Positions 48,032 through 56,850 are shown, numbered from the stretch's first letter. The stretch: DNA of 64,000 nt from CAYVQF01 sp964454015 (GCA_964454015.1 CAYVQF010000004.1:156533-220532), one strand, 5' to 3'. A program made the numbers and translations. Notes: generated by a model from the sequence alone, not told the origin.

Positions 48032-48727
48032 CTACCGTTTGAGCGAGCGCTTAGGTTTCTTAAGGCGCGTCTTCGCTGGCGCGGCCGCAGCCCTGGCGGC
48101 GAAGATGGCTTTGAGGAGGGCGCGGTCGTCGATGGCGTGGCTGGCATCTTCCAAGGACGCTGCGGCCGTGGGGGCTTTGATACGCTGGTTGGCGACGGCG
48201 GCGATGGCTTTGCGCGAGCGCAGTCCTTTGACCAAGCTCGCCGTCAGCGCCATGGGGGCACCGGTGTGGACGTAGCGATCGCCGACCTGGACCAAGCGCA
48301 TGGCGGCATAGTCTCCGTCGCGGGCCATGGGCAGGTGGATGCCTTCTTCAAGGAGATAGGTGGCGTCGCTGGAGAAGATGTCGCGCACCAGGACGCCCCC
48401 CTGGTTGGGGTGGGTCGAGGGGCGGCGCTCGAAGATGGAGAAGTGGGTCTGGGCGAGGGCGGCAAAGAGGGCGCGGCCATCGGGTGAGAGGGTCGTGGGG
48501 GGCGCGGCGATGAAGGCGTGAATGCGGGGGCGGCCATTTTCTGCAGACGCGGCGAAGAGGTAGTAGTCGAGGAGGGCCTCTGCCTCATCATCTTGGCCGA
48601 GGGCGATGTCGCGTCCGTCGAGGACTCCCAGGTCGGCGGCAGCGGCGCGCAGCGCCTCGGCGTCGGGTTGGGCCAGGAAGGCTTCGATGATGGTGCGAAC
48701 GGCGGCAAAGCGCGTGGGCGCGGTCAT
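48032..48727 (-). CDS. Hypothetical soluble protein (231 aa)
   Basis: ATG at 48727 with AGGTG upstream. Helical N-terminal third (FAAVRTIIEAFLAQPDAEALRA), then a central region LSPDGRALFAALAQTHFSIFERR and GGVLVRDIFSSDATYLLEEGIHLPMARDGDYAAMRLVQVGDRY. The pattern (cannot be pinned to a database family from memory) recalls the region accompanying SEC-C motifs in some uncharacterised bacterial proteins. The tail is Lys/Arg/Ala-rich (basic, nucleic-acid-like). Lies downstream of putA, separated by a 10-base GC hairpin. Confidence 0.6.
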   Translation of the reverse strand: MTAPTRFAAVRTIIEAFLAQPDAEALRAAAADLGVLDGRDIALGQDDEAEALLDYYLFAASAENGRPRIHAFIAAPPTTLSPDGRALFAALAQTHFSIFERRPSTHPNQGGVLVRDIFSSDATYLLEEGIHLPMARDGDYAAMRLVQVGDRYVHTGAPMALTASLVKGLRSRKAIAAVANQRIKAPTAAASLEDASHAIDDRALLKAIFAARAAAAPAKTRLKKPKRSLKR

Positions 48728-48754
48728 GGGACACCTTTTATTGCGTAGGAGGGA

Positions 48755-48777
48755 GGGCCGCGCCATGGGCGCGGCCC
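48755..48777 (-). other. Strong GC hairpin between putA and the downstream gene
   Basis: GGGCCGCGCC-ATG-GGCGCGGCCC: perfect 10-base stem with a 3-base loop, 13 bases after the putA stop. There is no T-run, so it is not a typical intrinsic terminator; an mRNA 3'-end stabiliser or a Rho-related pause is possible. Confidence 0.5.
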
Positions 48778-48789
48778 AAGAGAGATGGC

Positions 48790-51732
48790 CTAGAGGGTTT
48801 CAGGCGAGAAGCCCCGGCGCATGGTGTTCTCCGTGGTGCACTTGGGGGCCATGAACTGGCGCAGGTAGTCGGGCCCGCCGGCTTTGGAGCCGACGCCGCT
48901 CATTTTGGAGCCGCCAAAGGCCTGGCGCCCGACGAGGGCACCCGTGGAGCCACGGTTGATATAGAGGTTGCCCACGTCGAAGTGCATGCGGGCGTAATCG
49001 ATGTGGAGGGGGCTGCGGGAGAACACGGCGCCGGTCAAGCCAAAGGCCGTGTCATTGGCGATGCCGATGGCCTCTTCAAAAGTGCTGGCTTTGATGACGG
49101 CGAGGACCGGGCCGAAGATTTCTTCCTGGCAGATGCGGTGTTGGGGTGGGCAGTCGAGGAAGACCGTGGGAGGGGCGTAGTAGCCGTGCGCGGGCAGGTC
49201 CTCCTTGCGGCAGATGCCGACGGTCAAGTCCTGGGTGGCCTCTTCGATGATGCCCATGATGCGCTGCTGGGACTTCTCGTCGATCACTGGGCCGACCAGA
49301 TTTCGCGGTGAGGTGGGGGGGCCGATGTGGAGGGAGCGGGTGGCCTCGATGAGGCGTGCGGTGAATGCGTCGTAAGCATCTCCGACGACGATGGCCCGGG
49401 AGCAGGCCGAACACTTCTGACCTTGGAAGCCAAAGGCGGACTTGACGACCCCCGTGACGGCTTCGTCGAGGTCGGCGTCGTCGTCAATGACGATGGCGTT
49501 CTTGCCCCCCATCTCGGTGACGACGCGTTTGACGTTGCGCTGTCCACTTTGGACGACGGCGGCGCGCTGGAGGATGTCGATGCCGACCTCCATGGAGCCC
49601 GTAAAGGTGATGAAATCGATGTCTTTGTCTTCGACGAGGAGGGGGCCGACCTGGGCGCCGACACAGGGGACGAAGTGGATGACGTCTTTGGGGATGCCTG
49701 CTTTGAGGAGGATTTCGAACATGGCGTAAGCGCAGGCCGGCGAGGTGCGTGCGGGTTTGACCAAGACGGCGTTGCCGGCGACGAGGGCGGCCGCCGTCAT
49801 GCCAGTGACGATGGCCAAGGGGAAATTCCATGGGGCGATGATGGCGCCCACGCCGAGCCCCTGATAGGTCAACAGGTTGTGTTCGCCCGGCTCCTCGCCC
49901 AGGCGAATGCCGGGGGCGAGTCTCTCGGCTTCATAGGCGTAATAGTTGAGGAAATCGATGGCTTCAGCGACATCGGCGTCGGCCTCTTCCCAAGACTTGG
50001 CGACCTCGAAGACCTGGAGTGCGGCGAGGTCGGCGCGGCGGTCGTTCATGATTTTGGCGGCCTTGCGCAAGATGTCGGCGCGGTCTTGGGCGGGGCGCTG
50101 GCTCCAGCGGAGCCAATGCTTGCGGCTGTGGGCGATGGCTTCGGCGATGTCGGCGCTGTCGGCCAAGGCACACTCCGCGACGACCACCTGGGGATCGGCG
50201 GGATAGAGGGAGGGTTCCACGGTGGTTTTGTGGCGCTTGTCACCGGCGATGACCACGGGGATTTTTTGCCCCAGCGCTTTTTTCTCGAAGTTGAGCAAGG
50301 TTTTGCTGAAATCGCGGTGGGGTTCGGGAAAGCGCCAGTCGGTGAGGGGGGTGTTGCCACCCCAGGGTGGGGTGGGAGGTGTCGGTGGTGGCGCGTTTTG
50401 TGGCTGGGGTTGGGCCAAGAGGCGTTCGCGGGAGTCGCCCTCGACGAACTTGGCGCGCAGGAAGGATTCGTTGGAGGTGTTCTCTAAGAGGCGGCGCACC
50501 AAGTAGGCCATCCCGGGGACCATCTCACCGACGGTCGTATAGTCGCGGACGCGGTAGCCCATTTTGATGAGGGTTTTCTTGATGGGCTCAGCCATGCCAA
50601 AGAGGGTCTGGAACTCGACGGCGTTTTTGGGCAGGCCCAGGGCTTCGGCTTGGGCCATGGCGTGGGCAATGGAGCGGACATTGTGGCTGGCGATGGCGAG
50701 TTTGACGGCGCCCTTGGACTTGAGGATGACCGTGCTGAGGTGTTCGAAGTTGTGATCCGTGGCGGTCTTTTCTTGGTAGACCGGGACCTGCCAGTGTTGC
50801 TGGTGGGCGTGTACGGTTTCGGAGTCCCAATAGGCGCCTTTGACCAGGCGGATGCTGATGCGCTTCTTGGCCTTTTTGGCGCGCTTGATGATTTCGTCGA
50901 GGTCTTGGGCGGAGTCGCGCAGGTAGGCTTGGACGACGACGCCCATTTCGGGTCCCTGCTTGAGATCGGGATCCTCCAGGAGGCGATAAAAGGCTTCGTA
51001 GGTGATGTTCTTCAGGGCGTAGTGTTCGAGGTCGAGCATGATCGCCGCGCCGATGTCCTTGGCGCGGAGGAAGATGGGCTTGAGACGCTCGTGTAGCATT
51101 TTGGCGCTGTTGTCGAGGTCGACAGCGCTGATCTGGGAGTAGAGCGAGGAGACCTTGATGGAGATGTTGATCCGGGGGATGGGGCCATGGTCGTCGTGGT
51201 CGAGGGTGGGGTGATCGGTCCACTTGGTGGCCAGGCCGTGGAGACCCTCCATGAGGTCGAGGTAACGGCGTTGGTAGTCCATGGCCTCGCTCTCAGAGAC
51301 GGACTTCTCGCCGAGGAGGTCGACGGTGAAGGCCAGGGACTCGTTGCGCATTTTGTTGATGACCGTGAAGGCTTCTTCCGGGTTTTCCCCGGCGACGAAT
51401 TGGCGCGCCATCCGCTGCAGGTTCTTCTCGATGGTTCCCGAGAAGAAAGAGCCTGCCTTGATGCCGAGCTGGATGGTTTTGGGGAAGCTCTGCCCTGGTC
51501 GGGTGAAGTACTCTTTGAGGTGAGAGGAGATGGCGTCAGAGCTGCGCAACTGGGGGAAGACGTCGACGAAGCGAAACATCTCTAGCTTGAAGGCGGGATC
51601 CTTCATGCACCACTCCATCATGACACCGGTCCACCATTGCTTGTCGAAGATGGAGGGGGTCTCTCCTTCCATGCGTTCCAGGATGTCTTTACCCAACTCA
51701 AAGGTTCGCTCTTCGAGGTTGAAGCGTGCCAT
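48790..51732 (-). CDS. putA: Bifunctional proline dehydrogenase / delta-1-pyrroline-5-carboxylate dehydrogenase (PutA, without DNA-binding domain)
   Basis: 980 residues. Oxidises proline to glutamate in two steps: FAD-dependent proline dehydrogenase (~100-455) with ISIRLVKGAYWDSE, and NAD-dependent aldehyde dehydrogenase (~545-970) with EMGGKNAIVIDDDADL, the general-base region and catalytic Cys in GFQGQKCSACSRA. There is no N-terminal ribbon-helix-helix domain, so it is an enzyme only, not a repressor. The two domains are joined by a Pro/Gln-rich linker (QPQPQNAPPPTPPTPPWGG). ATG with AAGGAG upstream; promoter candidate at 51792-51820. Confidence 0.95.
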   Translation of the reverse strand: MARFNLEERTFELGKDILERMEGETPSIFDKQWWTGVMMEWCMKDPAFKLEMFRFVDVFPQLRSSDAISSHLKEYFTRPGQSFPKTIQLGIKAGSFFSGTIEKNLQRMARQFVAGENPEEAFTVINKMRNESLAFTVDLLGEKSVSESEAMDYQRRYLDLMEGLHGLATKWTDHPTLDHDDHGPIPRINISIKVSSLYSQISAVDLDNSAKMLHERLKPIFLRAKDIGAAIMLDLEHYALKNITYEAFYRLLEDPDLKQGPEMGVVVQAYLRDSAQDLDEIIKRAKKAKKRISIRLVKGAYWDSETVHAHQQHWQVPVYQEKTATDHNFEHLSTVILKSKGAVKLAIASHNVRSIAHAMAQAEALGLPKNAVEFQTLFGMAEPIKKTLIKMGYRVRDYTTVGEMVPGMAYLVRRLLENTSNESFLRAKFVEGDSRERLLAQPQPQNAPPPTPPTPPWGGNTPLTDWRFPEPHRDFSKTLLNFEKKALGQKIPVVIAGDKRHKTTVEPSLYPADPQVVVAECALADSADIAEAIAHSRKHWLRWSQRPAQDRADILRKAAKIMNDRRADLAALQVFEVAKSWEEADADVAEAIDFLNYYAYEAERLAPGIRLGEEPGEHNLLTYQGLGVGAIIAPWNFPLAIVTGMTAAALVAGNAVLVKPARTSPACAYAMFEILLKAGIPKDVIHFVPCVGAQVGPLLVEDKDIDFITFTGSMEVGIDILQRAAVVQSGQRNVKRVVTEMGGKNAIVIDDDADLDEAVTGVVKSAFGFQGQKCSACSRAIVVGDAYDAFTARLIEATRSLHIGPPTSPRNLVGPVIDEKSQQRIMGIIEEATQDLTVGICRKEDLPAHGYYAPPTVFLDCPPQHRICQEEIFGPVLAVIKASTFEEAIGIANDTAFGLTGAVFSRSPLHIDYARMHFDVGNLYINRGSTGALVGRQAFGGSKMSGVGSKAGGPDYLRQFMAPKCTTENTMRRGFSPETL

Positions 51733-51791
51733 GGGGGTCTCCTTGCGAGGGCCGAGAGGGTGCGGGGCACCGTTTGCGTGCAGGCAGGGCT

Positions 51792-51820
51792 ACGATAGCG
51801 CTAGGTCGTTTTGCCTACAA
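51792..51820 (-). promoter_or_regulatory. Promoter candidate for putA
   Basis: Minus strand TTGTAG (51820-51815) and TATCGT (51797-51792), 17-base spacer, 60 bases upstream of the ATG. Confidence 0.4.
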
Positions 51821-51931
51821 GCAGATCGGTGCTGAGAGGGCAAGGGCTGGGAAAGATGTCCGGCGTCAGGGCGAGGCTTACGCAGGGGATGCGGCAGCGC
51901 TGGCCGATGGCGGAATAATGTTCGTCGTGGC

Positions 51932-52159
51932 CTAGGGGCTCTCGGTGATGCTGAAGCGGCGGCGCAAGAACGCGAAGAGCAGCCAATAGAGTTGCAGGGC
52001 GATGAGGGCCGTGTAGCCGTAGACCAGGATCTGGGGATGGCGCCAGAGATAGAGGCAGAAGGCGAGCCCCAGGTAGATGATGAAGGCAAAGAGGATGGCG
52101 CCGCCGATGACGAGGAGGCTCAACATGTGGGCGCGTAAGCGGAGATTGGAGGCAGGCAT
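51932..52159 (-). CDS. Small two-helix membrane protein (75 aa)
   Basis: ATG at 52159 with AAGAGG upstream. Two hydrophobic segments (MLSLLVIGGAILFAFIIYLGL and VYGYTALIALQLYWLLFAF) with a short loop, ending in basic RRRFSITESP. No family recognised. It lies divergent from the mechanosensitive-channel-like gene and upstream of putA. Confidence 0.65.
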   Translation of the reverse strand: MPASNLRLRAHMLSLLVIGGAILFAFIIYLGLAFCLYLWRHPQILVYGYTALIALQLYWLLFAFLRRRFSITESP

Positions 52160-52401
52160 CGTGTGGCCTCTTGCCACGGGGAGGGCAAGTGGGGTAATCA
52201 AGGTGTGGCGAAAAGCGACACCGCGTTGTTGACGTGTTGCACTTTACCCTGAGAGCCTTTTTGGGGCAAAAGTGAAACACATACTCGGTATTTGGCAGCG
52301 ACGTCATGCTGCCGTTGTCACGGCGGTGCTTGGCTGAGGGTCCATGGTCCAAATGGGGCGCATGGTCCCGCGCGCATTTTCTCGAACCGAAAGGAGTAAG
52401 T

Positions 52402-53994
52402 ATGGTGACGACGCATTGGTTTGGGTCATCTTTGCTGGCTACGGCCTCATGGTGGACGGACATCGAGGGTTGGTTCATGACCGAGCCGGGCAAGATCGTG
52501 CTGCGCGTCTTGCTTGGTTTGGCGATCCTGGTGGTTGGATGGCTGTTGGCCAAGATGGTCGCGCTCGGTGTTTTCAAGGCATTGTGTCGGACCACTTGGG
52601 ACGACAAAATCGCCGAGAAGCTTGGCTTGAACCTCTTGATCAGTGAGAAGGCCCGGCAGAAGCATGCGCTGGAGCGCGCCATCGCGGCGGTGATCTATTA
52701 TATGTTGCTGGCCTTGGTGCTGGTCGCGGCCTTGCAATACACGGGTTTGACCCAGGTGGCCGGTCCCATCGAGCGCTTGGTGGATTCGGTCTTACAGGCC
52801 TTCCCCAGCATCGCCAAGGCGGTCTTGATCCTGGGGGTGGCCTATGTGGCGGCGCTGATCTTGCGCAAGGTGACCTCTCGCGGTGCGGCCTCGCTGCGTC
52901 TGGATGAGCGTTTCGCCGAGCTGGCGGAGAGCGATGACGAGCATCGTCCCTTCAGCGACAACGTCGGTCGGGTCGTGTTTTGGCTCATTTTGCTTTTGGG
53001 TTTGGCGGGAGCCCTGGACGCGCTGAAGATCACCGCGCTGTCGGAGCCGCTGACGGCGGCGATCACCCAGGTGGTGGCGACGCTGCCGGCCGTGGCCAAG
53101 GCGGCCCTGTTGCTGGTTGGCGGCTATGTGTTGGGGCGTATTGCCCGGGCGGTCTTGGCCAACCTGCTGGCGTCGGTGGGTCTTGATCGCTTGACGACCA
53201 AGCTCAAGCTGGAGGCGCTCTTTGCGCGGATGAAGGCGAGCGCCGTGGTGGGTCTGGTCGCCTTCTGGTTCATCATGCTGCAGGTCTTCATCGCGGCGCT
53301 CAATGCGCTGGGATTGGAGACGCTGAGCGCGCCGTTGACGGAGATGGTGGGTCAGTTCTGGAACCTCCTGCCGAGTCTTTTGGTGGCAGGCCTCATCGTT
53401 GGCGTCGGTGTGGTGCTCGGTCGTTTGGCCCGTGGTGTGGTGGAGAACGTGCTCAAGTCCTTGGGCTTTGACAAGGTCTTGGCCAAGATTGGTCTGGGTG
53501 CCTTGGCCAACCGCAGCGAGAAGCTCGATGAGCCGAGCGAGTTCATGGGCCTGTTGGTGCAGATCGCCATCATTTTGTTGGCCACGGCCCAAGCGCTCGA
53601 CACGGTTGGTCTGGTGACTTGGTCCCTCTACCTCAACACGTTCTTGGCCTATTTGCTCAAGAATGTCAGTGTGGCCATTGTCATCGTGGCGGTGGGTTTT
53701 GCGATTGGCAATTATGTGCGCGATCTGGTCATTGGCAGCGGCGAGGACGAGTCGCGGCGCTGGTTGGGGGTCTTGTCGCGTTACACCGTCTTGGTCTTTG
53801 CGTTCACCATGGCGGTCCACCACCTGGACATCGCGCCAGACTTCGTCCTCATTGCTTTTGCGCTGCTCTTCGGGGCCTTGTGCTTGGCCCTGGCCCTGGC
53901 TTTTGGTTTGGGTTCGCGCGAAGTGGCGAGCGATATCGTGAGCAAGCAGTACAAGAAGGCCCAAGAGAACATGGCGCAGGTGAAGAAGAAATAG
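52402..53994 (+). CDS. TM-helix-repeat membrane protein, mechanosensitive-channel-like
   Basis: 530 residues with about 11 hydrophobic helices. Three copies of the conserved TM-helix motif (PF05552-like) can be read: FPSIAKAVLILGVAYVAALI, LPAVAKAALLLVGGYVLGRI and LPSLLVAGLIVGVGVVLGRL, each followed by a basic, Leu-rich LGxDKVL-type amphipathic stretch. This is the layout of CmpX-like proteins in the MscS-related group, but the MscS beta-domain is absent. ATG at 52402 with AAGGAG at 52391. Function inferred: osmotic or membrane-tension response. Confidence 0.82.
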   Translation: MVTTHWFGSSLLATASWWTDIEGWFMTEPGKIVLRVLLGLAILVVGWLLAKMVALGVFKALCRTTWDDKIAEKLGLNLLISEKARQKHALERAIAAVIYYMLLALVLVAALQYTGLTQVAGPIERLVDSVLQAFPSIAKAVLILGVAYVAALILRKVTSRGAASLRLDERFAELAESDDEHRPFSDNVGRVVFWLILLLGLAGALDALKITALSEPLTAAITQVVATLPAVAKAALLLVGGYVLGRIARAVLANLLASVGLDRLTTKLKLEALFARMKASAVVGLVAFWFIMLQVFIAALNALGLETLSAPLTEMVGQFWNLLPSLLVAGLIVGVGVVLGRLARGVVENVLKSLGFDKVLAKIGLGALANRSEKLDEPSEFMGLLVQIAIILLATAQALDTVGLVTWSLYLNTFLAYLLKNVSVAIVIVAVGFAIGNYVRDLVIGSGEDESRRWLGVLSRYTVLVFAFTMAVHHLDIAPDFVLIAFALLFGALCLALALAFGLGSREVASDIVSKQYKKAQENMAQVKKK

Positions 53995-54076
53995 GGGGCG
54001 CGTCCGTTGGGGGGGCGGCGCGGGGGGGCTGTGCTCGTTGGTGTCCTTGGCTCCTGGTGAAGTGCCGTTGCGGTTA

Positions 54077-54105
54077 TTGTGTTGCATTGGCATGCCAGCT
54101 ATAGT
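54077..54105 (+). promoter_or_regulatory. Good promoter for the cysteine-rich lipoprotein
   Basis: TTGTGT (54077-54082) and TATAGT (54100-54105) with a 17-base spacer; predicted leader of about 105 bases. Confidence 0.6.
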
Positions 54106-54216
54106 AGTGGCGACGGTCGAAACATGGACTTTCGGCGGTGTTTGGCCAGTGAAGGCGAGCCGTGGTGGGTTGGTTTTCTATTGCGATCTTTTCATGCGAC
54201 AAGGGAGGAGGTACCC

Positions 54217-55959
54217 GTGAGTTCCTCGAGCAGAATTTGGATTCTTTGGCTTATGGGTGCGGTGGTCCTGTGGGCTACCGCCTGTGATGACGAGACCGCC
54301 CCTTCCAACGCGTGCAAGGTCGATCAGGACTGCGAACGCGGGTCGATTTGTAGTATTCTCACGAATACTTGCGACCAAGTGGCGTGCGCGACCAAGGCCG
54401 ACTGTGGTGCCAACCGCGCGTGCTATGACAACACCTGCACGGCCGTCGAGTGTTTGGGCGACGAGGAATGCGCTTCTTGGGGCGAAGGCTACAAGTGCGT
54501 CGATCTGGTGTGCCGCGTGTCGACGGGGTGTGTGACCCGGGATGACTGCAAAGAGTTCAACCAGGTCTGCAACGTTTTGACGGGGCAGTGCATCGATGCC
54601 CCGGCGATCTGTAAGGGCAACAACGACTGCATTTCGCCCTTGCTTTGCGACAAGACCAGCGGGAAATGCGTCGCCGAGCTGAATTGCAGTGCCGATGGCG
54701 AATGCGCCTCTGGCAAGTACTGCGACACGGCGGACGAGACCTGCAAAGACGGTTGTCGCGTGGGTTCGTGCCCTGCCGGCAAGACTTGTGATCTGGAGAG
54801 CCGCGCCTGTGTGGCGGGTTGTACCATCTCGGGCTGTGCCCAGCTCGATCAGTCTTGCGACACCACGACTGGCCTGTGCGTGGAGCGCACGGGCAAGCCG
54901 ATTTGCGATAGCTGTGCGACCATCGGCTCGACGGAGTGCGGCGGGCCTGGTGATCGCTGTATTGCCCTGGGCCAAGAGAACGTCTGCGCCTATCTCTGTG
55001 AGAGCGACGACGACTGTCCGACGGGCTTTGGCTGTGTCGCGACCAGCACTTCCGCCGAGGCAGCCAAGGTTTGTGTGCCTGCCAACAACGCTTGTGTGGG
55101 CTGCCTGATCACCGGCTGTCCTGCCGAGGAAGTGTGCGATCCTTCTACGACCACCTGCATCAACAAGGTGAGCTCCTGCTCGCCCTGTCAGAACGCGGTC
55201 GAGTGTGGTCGAGGCTCGCTGTGCGTGGAGTTCCAGGGCCGGACCCGCTGCCTGCCCAAGTGCGGGACGGGGATCGCCTGCCCCGATGGCTATCGCTGCA
55301 ACACCACCAGGGACGTCTGTGAGCCGACTTCAGGCGTGTGCTCGTCCTGTTCCAAGGTGGAGGCCGATTGCCCGGGCGCCTTCCTCGATGAGGGCCTGTG
55401 TGCGTGCGTCGCGTGCCTCTCGGACGCCAACTGCTTCAGCGGTGAGTCCTGTGCCCAGGGTAAGGGGGAGTGTGTGCCTGGCACTCAGCATTGTTCGACC
55501 AGTGACGATTGCGCTGGGAGTGGCAAGCCCATTTGCTATGGCGCCCTGCACGGGCGGGAAGGCGTGTGTGTGGAGTGCGTTGAGCACAGCGACTGTGGCG
55601 GCTTCTTGTGCGACGCTTTCCTGTGCGAAACCTGCTCCTGTCCCACGGGCTACACCTGTGATCCCGTGACGGGCAAGTGCCTCTCACCGGATAGCTGCGC
55701 GCAACACGGGGACTGTGTGGGCATCAAAGGCGAAGAGGGGTGGCTGTGTGACGGCTTGAGCAACCTGTGCTATATCCCGGGCTTCTGCGAGATGGATGAC
55801 GCGACGGTCGCGCCGTGTCCGCAAGGCAGTGTCTGTGAGCCAGGTGCGCTGGGCCTCCCGGTGTGCCGCGGCTGTCTTGCCAGCGGCGGTTCGTGCCGGG
55901 AAGAGGAGAGTTGTATGCCCAACTTGGACTTCTCGGGCTTCTGTTTCGGCGGCATTTGA
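54217..55959 (+). CDS. Cysteine-rich lipoprotein (580 aa)
   Basis: GTG at 54217 chosen because GGGAGGAGG lies 5 bases upstream. Signal peptide WILWLMGAVVLWATAC followed by DDETAP. The whole mature part (~560 residues) is a chain of short Cys-rich modules of about 20-40 residues with a C-x-D-x-D-C-x(5-7)-C-x(4-6)-C pattern (for example CKVDQDCERGSIC, CRVGSCPAGKTC, CQNAVECGRGSLC), with more than 80 cysteines. It resembles Dickkopf/EB/EGF-like disulfide modules of myxobacterial surface proteins. Probably a rigid extracellular stalk or adhesin. Confidence 0.85.
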   Translation: MSSSSRIWILWLMGAVVLWATACDDETAPSNACKVDQDCERGSICSILTNTCDQVACATKADCGANRACYDNTCTAVECLGDEECASWGEGYKCVDLVCRVSTGCVTRDDCKEFNQVCNVLTGQCIDAPAICKGNNDCISPLLCDKTSGKCVAELNCSADGECASGKYCDTADETCKDGCRVGSCPAGKTCDLESRACVAGCTISGCAQLDQSCDTTTGLCVERTGKPICDSCATIGSTECGGPGDRCIALGQENVCAYLCESDDDCPTGFGCVATSTSAEAAKVCVPANNACVGCLITGCPAEEVCDPSTTTCINKVSSCSPCQNAVECGRGSLCVEFQGRTRCLPKCGTGIACPDGYRCNTTRDVCEPTSGVCSSCSKVEADCPGAFLDEGLCACVACLSDANCFSGESCAQGKGECVPGTQHCSTSDDCAGSGKPICYGALHGREGVCVECVEHSDCGGFLCDAFLCETCSCPTGYTCDPVTGKCLSPDSCAQHGDCVGIKGEEGWLCDGLSNLCYIPGFCEMDDATVAPCPQGSVCEPGALGLPVCRGCLASGGSCREEESCMPNLDFSGFCFGGI

Positions 55960-56247
55960 GGGCTTTCAGGCCTGCGTCGCTGCTTGAATCTTGCGACGTG
56001 GGCGTGGCAGTTGGCGGCCATTTGGGGGGAGCAGACTTCTTGAGTGCGCCAAGATGGGGCGGCTCTTTTGGTCGGGGGTCGGGCTGGCGCTCTGCCTTCA
56101 TCGGTCTTTTGGGGGAAGCCATTTTGAGCGGCGTGGAACAAAATCGTTCTGCCGCAGTTTTAGGATAGTGTTTGCGAGGGTCTCCTTCGTCCCTTGCTGT
56201 TGCAAGGGGCGCCAAGCGCTCTCGCGGGCACGCGTCGCATGAATCTA
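55960..56247. other. Intergenic, no gene recognised
   Basis: 288 bases before the speD promoter. A hairpin CCCTTGC-TGTT-GCAAGGG (56191-56208) is present without a T-run. No convincing coding frame: short frames on both strands have no ribosome-binding site and no codon bias. Confidence 0.5.
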
Positions 56248-56276
56248 TTGACGTGACGTTCTGAGGCATATATAAC
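56248..56276 (+). promoter_or_regulatory. Strong promoter of the speD operon
   Basis: TTGACG (56248-56253) and TATAAC (56271-56276) with an exact 17-base spacer, the best sigma70-type match in the window. Leader of about 140 bases to the speD start. Confidence 0.75.
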
Positions 56277-56288
56277 CCGCGCGCTGTT

Positions 56289-56319
56289 GCGGAGAGTACC
56301 AACCTTCCGCGTTTTTTTT
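56289..56319 (+). terminator. Terminator-like hairpin in the speD leader (possible attenuator)
   Basis: GCGGA (56289-56293) pairs with TCCGC (56306-56310), plus a G-T pair, around a 12-base loop; then G and eight T (56312-56319). It lies only a few bases after the predicted start of transcription and ~105 bases before speD. Confidence 0.5.
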
Positions 56320-56424
56320 GTACACCCGTAACGCATGAGCAGATCGAAGACGTCGCGAGTTCAGCGGCGCCGAAGCATTTGCTCGCTTTCGCGAGTCTCT
56401 CGCGTTCATAAGGAGGATCATGGG

Positions 56425-56850
56425 TTGAACACATTCGGGCGACACCTACTTGTAGAATACTATGATTGCGACGAGAATACTCTCAATGATCTCAACCGGA
56501 TCGAGGATCTGCTGAACGACGCGGCGCGCGAAGCGCGGGCCACCATCGTCAGGAGCACCTTTCACCGCTTCGCACCGCAAGGGGTGAGCGGGGTGGTTGT
56601 GATCGAGGAGTCGCACCTCTCCATTCACACTTGGCCGGAACATGGTTATGCCGCGGTGGACTTCTACACCTGCGGCGAAAGTGAACCTGATAAGGCTCAC
56701 CCTGTTTTGCTCGAAGGTCTCGGGGCGCAGCGTTTCGAGATGATGGTCATCAACCGCGGTGTCTATCCGCCTCGGCAATCGCTGAAGCTGATCAAACACC
56801 AGAGTGAAGGACTCGAGCCCGCCATCAAAGCCGTGGGGGGGACGCTATGA
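56425..56850 (+). CDS. speD: S-adenosylmethionine decarboxylase proenzyme SpeD
   Basis: 141 residues. Pyruvoyl enzyme that makes decarboxylated AdoMet, the aminopropyl donor for spermidine. Self-cleavage occurs within VVVIEESHLSIHTWPE, between Glu62 and Ser63. With the TTG start at 56425 (AGGAGG at 56411-56416, spacer 8), Ser63, His68 and Cys83 (YTCGE) fall at the positions known for the Thermotoga-type enzyme, which supports this start. Upstream frame to 56335 is open but lacks homology. The stop overlaps the next gene (ATGA). Confidence 0.95.
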   Translation: MNTFGRHLLVEYYDCDENTLNDLNRIEDLLNDAAREARATIVRSTFHRFAPQGVSGVVVIEESHLSIHTWPEHGYAAVDFYTCGESEPDKAHPVLLEGLGAQRFEMMVINRGVYPPRQSLKLIKHQSEGLEPAIKAVGGTL

